From the NCBI GenBank assembly GCA_029948255.1, contig JALIZF010001883.1, forward strand, positions 496,001 to 560,000: a DNA stretch of 64,000 bases, written 5' to 3'. Shown here piece after piece: positions 21,201 through 30,876 of the stretch; within the stretch, counting starts at the first letter, position 1; the number at the start of each line of letters is the position of its first letter. The translations under genes were made by a program, and so were the position numbers. The notes under the pieces were generated by a model, which saw only the letters and a list, made by a program, of their open reading frames with translations, searched no databases and had not been told where the DNA came from. The stretch is from Telmatactis stephensoni (Eukaryota > Cnidaria > Anthozoa > Actiniaria > Isophelliidae).

Positions 21201-24149
21201 CGCGTCCTGTTGGAAATCTGGCTGTTGTCATGTATATCAGTTATGTTTGTACTATTCTTAATAATCAGATAATTAATCATTCATACCAAATTTGTCATGT
21301 CTGAAGGGTATATATCTTATATCATTTTACTTCAGACCTTCTGCGATTCCTCGAGCTCTTCAAATTGTGAAAACATCGTCACGGAGGTCGAATCACTCCT
21401 CAAAGAAACAGTCAAACAAACGGCTAAACTTGCGGTCTTCACAATGCATGAGATTCGCGAAGAAGTAAAGGTATACTGAAAAAAAATGGCTAATAACAAA
21501 TAGATTTCAGATTTTCGAGTCTGTTCACTAATAGATGTACAGTGACGTAAAAATGTGGTGAGAACAAAAGTGTATAAACCAATCAGAACACCTTATTCTG
21601 TGATGTCATCCGTGTGTATCAGTGCTCATAGACTAGATTTCGTATGAGTGTGAAACAGACCGCGCCGTGCCATGATCGTGTCAGTGCCGTGATGTCTCTA
21701 TAAACATTCGAAATTCCTACCGTAACCGTACCGTAATCGCGTGGTGCCGTTTTCGCAGTCATACGACATCGTCTCTAGTATTTTTAAGATTTCCCTTTCA
21801 ATCGTGATGAAAATATTTTCTTCCCTTGATTTTCCTATCCACAATTCTATTTTCATTTTCCCTTTAATTTGAATTTCACTTAATTCGTCTGTTTTAATAT
21901 TTTAGGTGCCAATAAGCCACCCTGATAAGGATCTTGAAGACGCGTTCATTGCTGGCCAAGAACAGTTTCTACAGTCGTCTATTCGTCATTCGATTGACAC
22001 AGTTAGGACAACATACAAGAACAAATAGATGAAAATGTCTTGAGACCTGATGTAACTGAGGTACGTCAAAATCAATACATTTCGCTGCATATTTCTTTTT
22101 GGTCAAGAACAGTGACAATTTTTAGGGGATAACAAAAGATTTCATTTTTGTTGCAAGAAAAAGATATTATTGACCATAGATAGCTGCCGTTAAATTCCTA
22201 GAACATCGCCACAAAAATGGCAAAAATAGCAACCAGTCGTAGTGGAGTTGGATCAACCCCATGTAGTGGATTTATATTTCCTGTTAACTCGACAGAATTC
22301 TCACCTAAATCCCCTTCATTCGGTGTTACATTATTTTTGCAGGTTGAGAAGGAAATCACTGAAGAAGTTTTAAAACTATTGCGTGCAACGTCAGACTTTA
22401 TCCACCAGGGTCGAGAAATCCAGGTATAGGAATACCGTAGTTTCTTAGTATCAATAGACGTTATTGCCTGTAATACAAAACAGATCGGACATGTTGCGTT
22501 GTACATCAGTTGAACCTCCAGTTCGAGACAGAGACAACTTTGCTTGGTATAGAGAAACATAAGCATAGGCATAAGCATAAGAAACAAAACATTTCCATTT
22601 TCTTATGCTTATGCTTATGACGTTATGTTGCGTGAACTGGTAAAAAACGCTTATGCTTATGTCTATGCTTATGACGTCGTGTGAACCGAGACTAAATGGT
22701 ACTTGTCACCTTACAGAGGTTATGTTCCATAAGTGTTTACAGCCTTTTTCTCGTGTTTGCGCAAGCGCATTTGAATTTGGGCGTTAACCTCACTTCAAAT
22801 CAAAGTTGTTGAACATTGAAGGGTCACAAATTCAAAATAACAGCAATTTTTTAGCGCAAACACGAGGAATCTCTAAAAATAGGTCGTCGAATTAAAACGA
22901 TTTACTGTGCGAAGTGTCCAATCTTGACCACCCAATTAACTTTAGTTTTACAAGTTGAAAGCTAAGCTTGTAGAGGCCTGTTAATTTGTTGGTGGTGCAT
23001 TTCTCCAAATTTGGCCTCCCTTGAGGTTTTGTATACACTTTACATTATTATGACAAGAAAACGTTCGAAAAACATGAAAATTAAAGAAGAGTCACACTTC
23101 GCACGTGAGAATGTGAATCAAAACCAAATAACGCTCTCTAATTGGCTAACTTGTAAACAAGTTATGTTGTGTGACCATTGTAGCGCCATCCTTGGGAACC
23201 CCAGAGTAATATTCTGTCGCTCCTTTCTCGCTACCAGAAAAATTACCCCTTGGCACGACTTCTGTTAGAACTTGTTCTGTACGTTGAGATTCAAAATGGC
23301 GGCTTTCAAAGAATCCAACCAATCTGATTGGTTGATCCGCTTGGGTCGACCAATCAGAAAAGAGATGAATTTCGACTTTCAGAACAAGTTCTAACAGACA
23401 TCGTTCTCAAGGGTAATTAATCTGGGAGCGAGAAACGAGTGACAAAATATTACTCCTCAGTTTCCGAGGATGCGGTAGCGCGCGTCGCACAGTAAAAATC
23501 TCAAATAGCGAAAAATTCTGTCGTGTAATATCGTCAATTGCCTTCAAAATTACTAAGTATGCGCTTAATCTTTCCCTAGAGAAATCCCTAAATTTAGTAA
23601 TCGCTGAAAATGGCAACTTTAAGGAAACTCAATTCGATACTCTTAAAGTTTCAGCTCCAAGCAGCTACCAAGAATTCACCAGACAAAAGACGTAGCAGCG
23701 GACGATTACCGTTTGTCGCCAGATTGATCCGAGGCTTAGACACGATACTGGATATCAGCAAGACACTCGCTATCACAACACCTCAAGCCTGTAGTGATAT
23801 GGAACTTGATGTCTTATTCCAGTACCCCGAACAAATATCCAGTGCTGCCGAGGCGATTACGAGAGGTTGCCGAGAATACATCGATTTGGAAAAAAGTAGT
23901 TTTAGCAGGGAAACACGAGCAGAAATTATTGACGAACGAGAATATTTGGAGAAGAAAGCAAATGATGTTGAGTCCACTGGTTCAGATCTTAAGAACAGCT
24001 TGAAACGATTTATGTTTTTAAGTCCAAGAAGTAAGACGAGAGGTCCCAATACCGATCCCTGTAGAACTCCCCATTTGGTTAAAAGTTTATTGACGGACGA
24101 AGAGAAGATTGCAATGCGACAACGTTTAAACCAAGAATCGCCAATCTAA
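3120..24149 (+). CDS. KIF14: KIF14-type kinesin (N-terminus outside the window, one frame break)
   Basis: Kinesin-3-like motor protein; in animals KIF14 works at the central spindle and midbody in cytokinesis with PRC1 and citron kinase. Thirty-eight exons join in consistent phase to about 1,357 codons. In order they carry the motor core (TGSGKS P-loop, [11 protein letters not shown] switch I, DLAGSER switch II), a neck coiled coil, an FHA domain ([19 protein letters not shown]), long coiled coils, a Ser-rich linker and a helical C-terminal domain. The motor-FHA wording ([43 protein letters not shown]) matches KIF14 better than KIF1 or KIF28. The first motor strand is missing. One frame break occurs in exon 36 near 22005. 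Exon coordinates are given in the block entries. The family is near certain; orthology is strong, judged from memory of the family. Confidence 0.92.
5226..5240 (+). promoter_or_regulatory. NAGNAG tandem splice acceptor of KIF14 exon 5
   Basis: The acceptor reads ...CTCAGCAG|CTGAGAG. Splicing at the first AG keeps an extra CAG (Gln) before LRVREHP and the second AG omits it; both keep the frame. The longer form matches the spacing recalled for vertebrate KIF14, where one residue stands between the KQ and LRVREHP. Confidence 0.6.
6280..6557. mobile_element. 278-bp MITE, copy 1
   Basis: Inverted-repeat element running from CAAGAGACC to GGTCTCTTG. It is flanked by a perfect 7-bp target duplication GTAGCGC (6273-6279 and 6558-6564). 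The arms extend about 120 bp. It lies in KIF14 intron 7 and by eye is identical to copy 3. The reading frames crossing it are not genes. Confidence 0.9.
6803..7080. mobile_element. 278-bp MITE, copy 2
   Basis: Same element, length and orientation as the copy at 6280. It carries its own 7-bp duplication GTTAAAT (6796-6802 and 7081-7087). I count about three substitutions against copy 1. It is in the same intron, only 246 bp downstream and 32 bp before the acceptor of KIF14 exon 8. Confidence 0.9.
8577..8650 (+). repeat. tRNA-derived SINE fragment
   Basis: An A-box-like TGGTTTAGTTGGTTAGTGC is followed by a degenerate B-box GAAGTTCACACTTCGAC. A similar head occurs near 40740. It is inside KIF14 intron 9. 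The following 8650-9040 is AT-rich with a CGCGCGTTCTAATTGGTTGA motif and no gene. Confidence 0.5.
9188..9810 (+). other. U12-type AT-AC intron of KIF14
   Basis: The intron starts ATATCCTTT, an exact U12 donor, and ends CAC. The branch-like TTCTTTAAC (9793-9801) lies about 10 nt before the acceptor. Exons joined at CTTCG|ATATGCACAG give LRYAQRAR, the conserved kinesin end-of-motor motif, in frame. No GT donor near 9187 gives this junction. The intron also contains a (TCCG/TTCG/TTTG)n microsatellite. Confidence 0.9.
9598..9776. repeat. Tetranucleotide microsatellite (GTCC)n then (GTTC/GTTT)n
   Basis: About 70 bp of perfect TCCG units grade into TTCG and TTTG units. The reading frames on both strands here are repeat translations only. 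Confidence 0.95.
10353..10422 (+). other. 70-nt GC-AG intron of KIF14
   Basis: The exon ends TCTACAAG and the intron starts GCAAGAAA and ends TTTAG, followed by GAATTGGCAAG. The joined codons read ESTRNWQEKF in phase. No GT is available near the junction, so a GC donor with a strong AAG|GCAAG context is the only consistent reading. Confidence 0.8.
11089..11147. repeat. (CCTT)n microsatellite
   Basis: A run of CCTT units with one TTCTTT interruption, inside KIF14 intron 15. Confidence 0.9.
11940..12217. mobile_element. 278-bp MITE, copy 3
   Basis: Runs from CAAGAGACC to GGTCTCTTG with a perfect 7-bp duplication TTTACAG on each side. Length is the same 278 bp, and by eye the sequence equals copy 1. 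It is in KIF14 intron 17. Identity across copies points to recent movement. Confidence 0.9.
12661..12770. repeat. Tandem duplication, 58-bp period
   Basis: A unit starting GATCACTAACAGATTAG occurs at 12661 and again at 12719, nearly identical. It lies just downstream of the exon 18 donor, in the intron. Confidence 0.85.
13530..13615 (+). repeat. tRNA-like SINE fragment
   Basis: ACAGTTGGTTAGTTCGCGG followed by GGTCCAAGTTCGCTTCCC resembles an A box and B box. It is a degenerate copy in KIF14 intron 19. Confidence 0.4.
14110..14263. repeat. (CCCT)n/(CCTT)n microsatellite
   Basis: About 150 bp of pure pyrimidine CCCT units followed by CCTT units, between KIF14 exons 20 and 21. Long reading frames here (Ser/Pro/Leu on one strand, Lys/Glu/Gly on the other) are translations of the repeat. 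Confidence 0.95.
15141..15271. repeat. (GTT)n microsatellite
   Basis: Imperfect GTT repeats with GAT interruptions in KIF14 intron 22, about 50 bp before the acceptor of exon 23. Confidence 0.95.
17207..17412. repeat. Near-perfect foldback of about 205 bp
   Basis: Left arm AATTTTAAAAGGTTTGG and right arm CCAAACCCTTTAAAATT enclose about 90-bp arms. These include GAAGAAGGCTACAGCGAG and its complement, with almost no loop (TAGTTCACACTAG). It is a MITE-like element in KIF14 intron 27. Confidence 0.85.
17902..18189. repeat. Diverged foldback element
   Basis: CTATTTCAAAAAAACGTTGTCGG at the left pairs with CCGACAACCTTTTTGAAATAG at the right, and GGAGTATGGGTA with TACCCATACTCC. The centre is unpaired. 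It lies between KIF14 exons 28 and 29. Confidence 0.7.
19428..19576. mobile_element. 149-bp TA-flanked MITE, copy 1
   Basis: Ends TAGAGTGGTTCTCGTATGA and CATACGAAATCCGCTCTA. The interior has repeated GTGCCGTGA/CCGTAACCGT words. Two further copies of the same length lie at 21629 and 36608. Confidence 0.75.
21629..21777. mobile_element. 149-bp TA-flanked MITE, copy 2
   Basis: TAGACTAGATTTCGTATGAG to CATACGACATCGTCTCTA with the same CCGTGCCATGATCGTGTCAG-type interior as copies 1 and 3. It lies in KIF14 intron 35. Confidence 0.75.
22553..22690. repeat. ATAAGC/GCTTAT inverted array
   Basis: GCATAAGCATAAG units face CTTATGCTTATGC units, followed by a second GCTTATGCTTATG group and TGACGTCGTG. It is a MITE-like foldback in the intron between KIF14 exons 37 and 38. 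Confidence 0.6.
23204..23456. repeat. Foldback element
   Basis: GAGTAATATT pairs with AATATTACTC at the ends. Internally, CTGTTAGAACTTGTTCTG pairs with CAGAACAAGTTCTAACAG, and ATCTGATTGGTTGATC faces GGTCGACCAATCAGA. It is about 200 bp before the last KIF14 exon. Confidence 0.75.
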
Positions 24150-25941
24150 ATTAGTTTCATTGGATGCCCATATGTATAATAACAATGAAAACACTTCGTG
24201 TAGATCCTTGTTGAACACCATTTTCAAGAAAGAAAAGCCTCGTAAAGTTTGAATCATATACAGTGTTTTTGAATGAGTCAAAAGTGTAATTTTGAATTAG
24301 TGAGCGAGAAAGGACAAGCAATCCCAACAATCGATATCTTACTTAACAAATTAATGCGCCAATCATTAAATGGAGCAAGAGAGATCGGATTTAATCATCA
24401 TCATTTTCATCATAAGTGGCGGGGCGAAACATTTAATCCTTTCAAACTTTGACACTTCGAGGGTGAGTGTAAAAAATGTATAAAAAATTGTAAGTTATAA
24501 ATTATGAATTGTAGAAGTGTACGAATTTTAAAATATCGAGGAAAACTGAAATACAACAACAAAAAAATACAAAACGTTCTCAACAACACCAGTTCTTCCA
24601 GTAGTTTTTTTGCTTACTCATTTTGTTGTTGTTGTTGTTGTTGTTGCTCTCTTTTTCTTTAATATCAATTCATAAAATCCTAAAAAGTTCCATGCAGTCC
24701 ACAACGTGTCGAATATATTTTTTGAATAATTTTCATTCAAAAGAGCCCACTCATTTTATGAAAAAAATTCATAAATCAAAAAAACCAATAGATTTTCTTT
24801 GTACATCGCTGTGTTTTAAACCTGGTTTTCAGGTGCGACGGAAGAATAAGACATCCCTTTATGTTCTCTCGAAACTCCACGAAAACCTTACCTCGATTGA
24901 ATGCTAATAGCTCCAACGGCACACAAAATGAAAAGTAGCACCATGATTTCCCAAGGCTTGTCCCCCCCCCCCCCCCCCCCCCCCGTCTCAATGTTAACGT
25001 TTGTGTTTTGGATCACAATTTCAAAGCATCGCCTCAGAGGTTGGCAAGCATTACAGACCAGTATTGGCGAAGGGAAGATGGTTGACACATCTCAATTGCA
25101 AATGATTGTGGCAATCGTATACACTACATTTTCCCATTCTAATTCTTGTTGAGAATAAAATTTCTTGTTTGAAATACAAGGCACGATGGAAAAGCCTTTT
25201 TAGATATTTAAAGGATAATCCCATAGCCAGTTGTAAACAACAAAATGGCGGGAAAGAATGCTAAAAATAAGGCTCCGAGCAACTTGGAGCCATATTAATG
25301 TCTTCTTGATTGGAAGACAAAGGAAAGTTTTATTTTAAACAAAAGATGTTCACATTCTCCACATTCTACGGTGCAGCCATTCTACGCCAAAAAGGTCTAT
25401 TGGAAGACAAAGTAACAAACGTTTTTACAATTTATTTTGGATATCTTAAAATGCTTCAATGGCCATGGAATGTGTAACATGATACTGAAATGAGTTTCGT
25501 TCCTGAACGAGTTCATCCCGGTTGCCATATATTTCTTTGTATGTGTTTACATGACACTATCACAGAATCTCGTACCAGTACAAGCAATACAATAGATTTA
25601 ACACCCTTTCATTCCGGAACGCAACTCATGTAAACGGCCCCTAAAAAAATGAAATGGTTGGCGCTCACCCGCCTTCAAACCGTACCACTTCTTCACGGCC
25701 GGACTACTTCACCTACATTCAAAGAATTTATGATATCTTGATGTTTTCCCCTGGGAATGTTAAACATATTCTCTGTTATCGATACGTATTTGGAAAAGTT
25801 GGACCAATATCAGTATTCATTTTTAGCTAAGTAATACAAAATGTAAAGGCGTGGTATAGTTGCATATGTTGATACTAATTGTTGGGTTTTGAGATTTATA
25901 TTATCTGGAAAGTAATTATGTACATGAATGTTTAAAAGGCT
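24150..25941. other. KIF14 3' region and intergenic DNA
   Basis: No gene is recognised. It contains a short (GTT)n at about 24622-24645 and a 23-nt C run at 24962-24984. A possible poly(A) signal AATAAA lies at 25154-25159, far for KIF14, so the transcript end is uncertain. The remainder is AT-rich sequence. Confidence 0.5.
24962..24984. repeat. Poly(C) run, 23 nt
   Basis: Uninterrupted C on the + strand, therefore poly(G) on the - strand. It is capable of quadruplex or i-motif structure and is prone to length error in assemblies. Confidence 0.9.
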
Positions 25942-25959
25942 TTGTCATGCGTCATTTGT

Positions 25960-26964
25960 ATGGGGCGCTATGTACACAAAGCTAATTGTATTGCTCATAA
26001 TTATAAATATTCCAAGCAAGATCAAACGAGCAGGCAGTTGAGAAGTAAACGCTCTTCCGTTTTGTGCAGAGAAGGAGTGCGGACTAGCAATATGTCTTGG
26101 AAAAGCATTAGAAGCAAAGAAGAGATCTTTCCTCCTGTCAACATATCATTCATTCCGTTATCATCTCTTCCTTCGGTTATATCTCACAATCCAAACTTCA
26201 AATATTTATCGAACGCGTTTATGTTTGGGCCAAAGATCGAACCAGAATGGATCTCTTACGACCCCAACAAAATCACCGTACTGACAGCCAACGATATGTT
26301 CGTTCCCATGTATCCAACACCCAACATTGTGAATGCAGATAAACAGACCATTAAAGTAACAAACCTTCACGAGCTACAGCAACTGAAACGTATGTTAAGC
26401 AAACCGATTGTCATCTGCGCTACGCGAAGACAAAAAGACGACATAGGCCTAAATGGGTTTGACACGGAATTTGTACTAGTTTTCGACCCTAGCGATCCTG
26501 GTTTGGCCTTGAGGCTCCATAGCATTCAAGAGTTTGTTCAAAACAGGTTGGCAAGAGAGAAGAAATTCTTCTTGACCTTTGATCTTGGTCATGTTCTTCG
26601 AGAAATCACACCTGTTGAGTTTAAGCAATTTGTGACCTGGTACAACCACTCATTTCACATCACGAATCATTCAAGACCTCATCCAGTGCTTGGTCTGGAT
26701 CTTCTCATCTCTTGTTTTGCAATGACTCCACTAAGCCTGCTAGTAACCTTACCTTACAAAGCGTACAGAAAACATTCATGTACAGACGGTACTCTGCAAT
26801 TAAATGCGGAACTGAAGTTGACTTATTTTGAGTTTTCACCTTTAATTTTACACTTTTTTAATGAAGCACTACGGCTTGCGGGACATCATAAGAAGTACCA
26901 ACACAAATACGTGAATCGAATTTGTTGTACAAGCGAACTAGGGTCACTTTTGACAATGCCATGA
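25960..26964 (+). CDS. Intronless gene of unknown family (orphan candidate)
   Basis: An open frame with two possible ATG starts: 25960 (334 aa) or 26092 (290 aa, MSWKSIRSKEEIFPP). I prefer 26092, because a plausible 3' splice site (TTCCGTTTTGTGCAG at about 26069) just upstream would place the intron in the 5' UTR. No domain is recognised. The protein looks real: balanced composition, alternating hydrophobic segments (LVFDPSDPGLALRLHSIQEF, HPVLGLDLLISCFAM) and Cys/His near the end. There is no signal peptide or clear membrane segment. A poly(A) signal follows 85 nt after the stop. It could be a lineage-restricted gene, a retrocopy or a domesticated element; no function is proposed. Confidence 0.6.
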   Translation: MGRYVHKANCIAHNYKYSKQDQTSRQLRSKRSSVLCREGVRTSNMSWKSIRSKEEIFPPVNISFIPLSSLPSVISHNPNFKYLSNAFMFGPKIEPEWISYDPNKITVLTANDMFVPMYPTPNIVNADKQTIKVTNLHELQQLKRMLSKPIVICATRRQKDDIGLNGFDTEFVLVFDPSDPGLALRLHSIQEFVQNRLAREKKFFLTFDLGHVLREITPVEFKQFVTWYNHSFHITNHSRPHPVLGLDLLISCFAMTPLSLLVTLPYKAYRKHSCTDGTLQLNAELKLTYFEFSPLILHFFNEALRLAGHHKKYQHKYVNRICCTSELGSLLTMP

Positions 26965-27048
26965 TAAATATTTCTATGGAGAGCGATAACGTTTGGATTT
27001 TCCAACAATCTGTGACAATTTGTTGAAGGTAAATATCACATTTCTGAA

Positions 27049-27054
27049 AATAAA
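27049..27054 (+). terminator. Poly(A) signal AATAAA after the orphan gene
   Basis: A canonical hexamer 85 nt beyond the TGA stop of the intronless reading frame, with a GT/T-rich stretch about 25-35 nt further on (ACTTGTTTGTGT). It supports a short independent transcript. Confidence 0.6.
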
Positions 27055-28086
27055 CAGTACTAAGATTTTAATGTTATTTCACTTGTTTGTGTACTGTGTG
27101 GCGCGGAAATAAATACCAGACATGTGCATATACTAAATTAATTGCTCTTAGAAAGTTCGGCGTCTGAATTATTCTAGAACCACAAGTTTGTTTTAGAATG
27201 GTACACCAGCCGATTTCGTGTGACTGTGGAAACGGCATGGTCACCACCGTTATTGACACAGTGCGCCATAAATTACAAATGCTTGCACTTTACTTGTACC
27301 TTTTGTGAGATGTTTATTGACTCACTGCCGCAATCCATTGTCCTAATCCTTTTAGTTCTAACTGCCACTAACAACATCAATTAGCATTGGAAACCCTGGC
27401 AAATACTGCTCAAAAAAATCTTGTGAACAATTGCGAAAGTGGTTTAACTGCTCTTGTTGTTGTTAGTTGTTCTTAATTGTTGCGTTGCGAGGCAAGCATG
27501 CCCTGTTATGCATCTTCGCAATGGAAATTTCATGGCGAACTCTTTGAACAGGCTTCATTCAATTTCCAGTAAGCCTTTATTGCTTTTCTTTTGTTCTATA
27601 CAGTGTTATAACTATTAATTTTCCTATATCTGTCAGCTAGCGTAACTAATCGACCTCTTTGTACTTTATCGAACTTCGAACTATTTTTGTTCACACACAA
27701 TTACAAAAAGAGTTATTAAACGTTGATGAAAATTCATCTTCAAATTCATCGTGACGAGATCTAGAATTAGAACTTGCGACAAACATAGAGACTGATTAGC
27801 ATAAAGGATATCACTTACAATAAACAGCAAGTGATAACATGACGAGTATGCGCGAACCGCTGGACGGAAGTGACCTCAATTACGGTTTTAACCTGGCTTA
27901 GGACTACCCCTCTCATAAAGAGAGAGTCGTATATAGTCTATCCAAAGTTTTTCGGAGCATTACAGTCGAGTGCAGAAGTACGAACAGCTAGAAATTATCC
28001 TTTCAATCATCCACTTGTCCAAGACCGAATAGAAATTGGAGACATGCGCAGATGTTATCACTTGCTGCTCTTACAATAAACATTTC

Positions 28087-28300
28087 AAGGGGGCATTTAC
28101 ATGACACTAGGATCATTCTAGCACTAGGATTATATAGCGCGCGAATCATCCTACCTGCTATACATTTACTGCACAATTCTGTTTACATGGAAATTTGTGT
28201 CTTCACTTCGGGTACTAGGATCATCCTACTGAACACTGAAAATGCAGTAAATGTAGAGCAAGTAGCTAGGATGACCCTAGTGTCATGTAAACACCCCCTT
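28087..28300. mobile_element. MITE with AAGGGGGYRTTTACATGAC ends
   Basis: The left end AAGGGGGCATTTACATGACA and the right end TGTCATGTAAACACCCCCTT are inverted repeats of about 30 bp including CTAGGATCAT/ATGACCCTAG. The interior repeats CTAGGATCATCCTA-like words. Confidence 0.75.
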
Positions 28301-29628
28301 ACTGCATTCTGTTTAGTAGGGTGATCCAACATGAGTGAAAAACGTTTGCGCATGCGTGCATATTACAATGTTTTTTTTAAGAAATATTGAGTTTTAAATG
28401 AAATGCTCGTGCTCTCGGTGTACACATAAAATTTCTCTCGTATATTTTTGTGCAGAGACAAAGATATTGCATTAATGAAGACATTATGTGAATACTGACC
28501 CTAAGTTTCAAGAAGTGAAGTTTTTACATTTTGTGAAAACCATTGTTGAAGGCAAGCGTAAAAGTTAAATTTGCATAAGTTTACAGACGATTTGTTCGTC
28601 AATCTTCTAGTGATAATCGTCAGCTGTTTGAAACCCAGCAATTTGGACTGCCTTTTTAACCTGTTGAAGTGATACTATGCATGCAGTGTTAATCTAAAAC
28701 TGTTGTACGTTTGCAGTAATACTACAGCAAAACATTGGATCTTTCTCGGCTGTGTAGATTCTTAACTAATGATCGAGTAAAACTGATCTTTCATCCAAAA
28801 GGTGGACAAATCCATTGCTACAGGTCGGATTAATGGTAGAATTTATAGATCATAAAATCCAGCTTCTCATTCTGAATGTATTTTAAGTATTTAAGGTATT
28901 TAACTAAAAAGTAATTAGACCATGAATTAACCCTTAAATTGGGGAAGCCGAGTGAAGGTGACTGGAAGAGTAACATAGAATTGAAACTCTTTGATTGAAG
29001 TGATTTGGAATAAACGACCGGAAAATGGCAAATTCGCATTCTTCATGTTTTTGCGAATTATTCGAAAACAGCTAGCGCTTGGTAAAAATTTTTGAATTTA
29101 GCCTTAATTTCTTTGTTTTAGTATGCAGTTTATTGCTCATATAGTCCCTTGTCTAGAGCTGCTTGAATTCAAAAGATATTTTAGAAAAACTGATTTCAGC
29201 CATCTTGGCTCACCGTTGCCACGGCAACACAAATGGAAGTGAAATAGACAAAAATCAAAACTTTGATTAAAGTGCAATAACTGGTGCATAAACCGTTTTC
29301 GTTGGTCAAGAGTAAGTTGCTCAATTCGTGGAGTGAAAACGGTAGCATGGTCAATAAAAAACTATATTGAGTCACCTTAATTCACGTTTCACGTCAAAAT
29401 AAATCAGCCATGCATTCACATTTCACGCAAAAGGTATAGGGAACCCCGGCTGAATTTGCCCATTTTCATCTTCGTTCACACTCTGTTCAATTTGCTTCTA
29501 AGCTTATCTAGATTAATAAGCAGGCTTTTTAGTTTGATCAGCAAATTTAGAAAATTCAGTTTTGGCTGTTGTTGCTCATAAGATTTCGGATGCATGCAAC
29601 TTGGCCGAGTTTTAACGTTTCGAACAAC

Positions 29629-29782
29629 CTTTGTATTATTGTTGTCTACTATTTATGTCTTCACAGTAATGATAGCCTTTATTATTACTAGAAGGGGAAA
29701 ATTATAAATATTAAAAAAATTAATATATATATAAAAAACGATTTTTCGGATCAAATAAATAGTAGACAACAATATTACAAAG
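29629..29782. mobile_element. Short MITE with about 27-bp inverted ends
   Basis: CTTTGTATTATTGTTGTC pairs with GACAACAATATTACAAAG, extending into TACTATTTAT/ATAAATAGTA. The AT-rich centre has no coding capacity. Confidence 0.7.
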
Positions 29783-29882
29783 ATTGCAGCTTTATTTTTA
29801 AACATTTTCTCTTCATGGATCAACTAGTGAACTAGGGATGATACTCAAGTTGTGCTTGGGTCCCCTGTCGGCTGTTACGACC

Positions 29883-30012
29883 AGGGCCCGGTTGTACGAA
29901 GGTTCCGGGATAAGAGTTATCGATCCACTGTATAGATTTTGCAAAGATTTTATCCGCTGGATAAGGATTTATCCGCTGGATAGCGCTATTCACTCTTCGT
30001 ACAACCGGCCCC
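29883..30012. mobile_element. MITE with GGGCCCGGTTGTACGAA ends
   Basis: GGGCCCGGTTGTACGAAGG pairs with CTTCGTACAACCGGCCCC. The centre holds two direct TTATCCGCTGGATA words. No unambiguous target duplication is seen. Confidence 0.7.
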
Positions 30013-30254
30013 AGCATAGCAACCACGTTGCCTGGTAACGAGATATGTCCCAGCACCCTAAGGTATTTTCAGATAAACAGACAAAAATACTGAGATACTC
30101 ATGCACGCTATCATATCATATTATTCCAAACAAATAAGACTACTTTTTCTTGACGAAGTCTCTATCCATGGATAGGATTTGGGATGTAAACACAAGCTTA
30201 CATAGCTTAAGTCAACTAGTGTACCATGGCCGGGTTGATTGATTGATTAATTAA

Positions 30255-30487
30255 GGCCCGGTCCAGACGGCGTATTTCTCATGTACTTAATTGCTGCCGT
30301 ACGTAATTCAGAATTAAGTACGACAAAAATACGACAGGGCCTGTCGTGTTACACGGCAAAGGAACGGCAACGGATTTATACGGCGTACTTTTGTATTGTT
30401 GAATCAAATGAATACTCCCGTAATCCAGCTTTACATTATGTACGGCAGCAATTAAGTACATGAAAAATACGCCGTCTGGACCGGGCC
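30255..30487. mobile_element. PIF/Harbinger-like MITE
   Basis: Ends GGCCCGGTCCAGACGGCGTA and TACGCCGTCTGGACCGGGCC are flanked by TAA on both sides. The arms continue through TGTACTTAATTGCTGCCGTA and its complement. The length of 233 bp and the TWA target match PIF/Harbinger MITEs. Confidence 0.8.
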
Positions 30488-30545
30488 TAATTTGTTTTGA
30501 TTTGATTTGATTTGATATATCATATTATATCATTTCATTTCATAT

Positions 30546-30689
30546 CATTTCATTTCATTTCATTTCATTTCATTTCATTTCATTTCATTTCATTTCATTT
30601 CATTTCATTTCATTTCATTTCATTTCATTTCATTTCATTTCATTTCATTTCATTTCATTTCATTTCATTTCATTTCATTTCATTTCATT
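30546..30689. repeat. (TTTCA)n pentanucleotide repeat, about 29 units
   Basis: 144 bp of nearly uninterrupted CATTT (same cycle as TTTCA), preceded by a short TTTGA run. It sits about 190 bp upstream of the ASS1 start codon. Confidence 0.95.
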
Positions 30690-30876
30690 CTTTTTTGCGT
30701 GTGTGTGCATACCTTGAATGAAGCAGGCAGGTCGACCAATCACAAGGTCGTAAATGTTATTGAAATTCACAAGACAACAAACCGGTAGTTTACTTGGACC
30801 TCTTGCCTACGTGGGTTTAGAACATTTTCTTTCTAAGAGATCTTTTTGAGAACCTTTTTGTCTACTTCTTCAAACA

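Larger units (their letters stand above)
18390..24149 (+). other. KIF14: KIF14 C-terminal exons 29-38
   Basis: Exons: 18390-18487, 18802-18875, 19266-19412, 19710-19832, 20154-20279, 20516-20697, 21336-21470, 21906-22060, 22343-22423, and about 23655-24149 with the stop. They encode an acidic patch ([17 protein letters not shown]), a basic RRISTMG and a Ser/Pro-rich stretch. A predominantly helical domain ([16 protein letters not shown] onward) corresponds to the vertebrate KIF14 tail. Exon 36 changes frame near 22005. In the entry frame it hits TAG at 22026-22028; in the exit frame it reads [18 protein letters not shown] and joins exon 37 ([13 protein letters not shown]) in phase 0. The last exon's acceptor (TTTCAG|CTCCAAG) is my least certain junction. 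Confidence 0.8.
27060..30876. other. Intergenic region between the orphan gene and ASS1
   Basis: No coding gene is recognised. It contains MITE-like elements at 28087-28300, 29629-29782, 29883-30012 and 30255-30487 and a long pentanucleotide repeat at 30546-30689. The ASS1 promoter must lie in the last few hundred bases; I see no TATA box there. 27060-28080 and 28330-29620 show nothing identifiable. Confidence 0.6.

Noticed and set aside
22026..22028. TAG as the true end of KIF14
   Set aside because: The next two exons remain protein-like, in matching phase, and resemble the kinesin tail; a frame break a few codons earlier explains the stop better. Not fully excluded.
30512..30721. Open frame of ISFHF repeats
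   Set aside because: Translation of the TTTCA pentanucleotide repeat.
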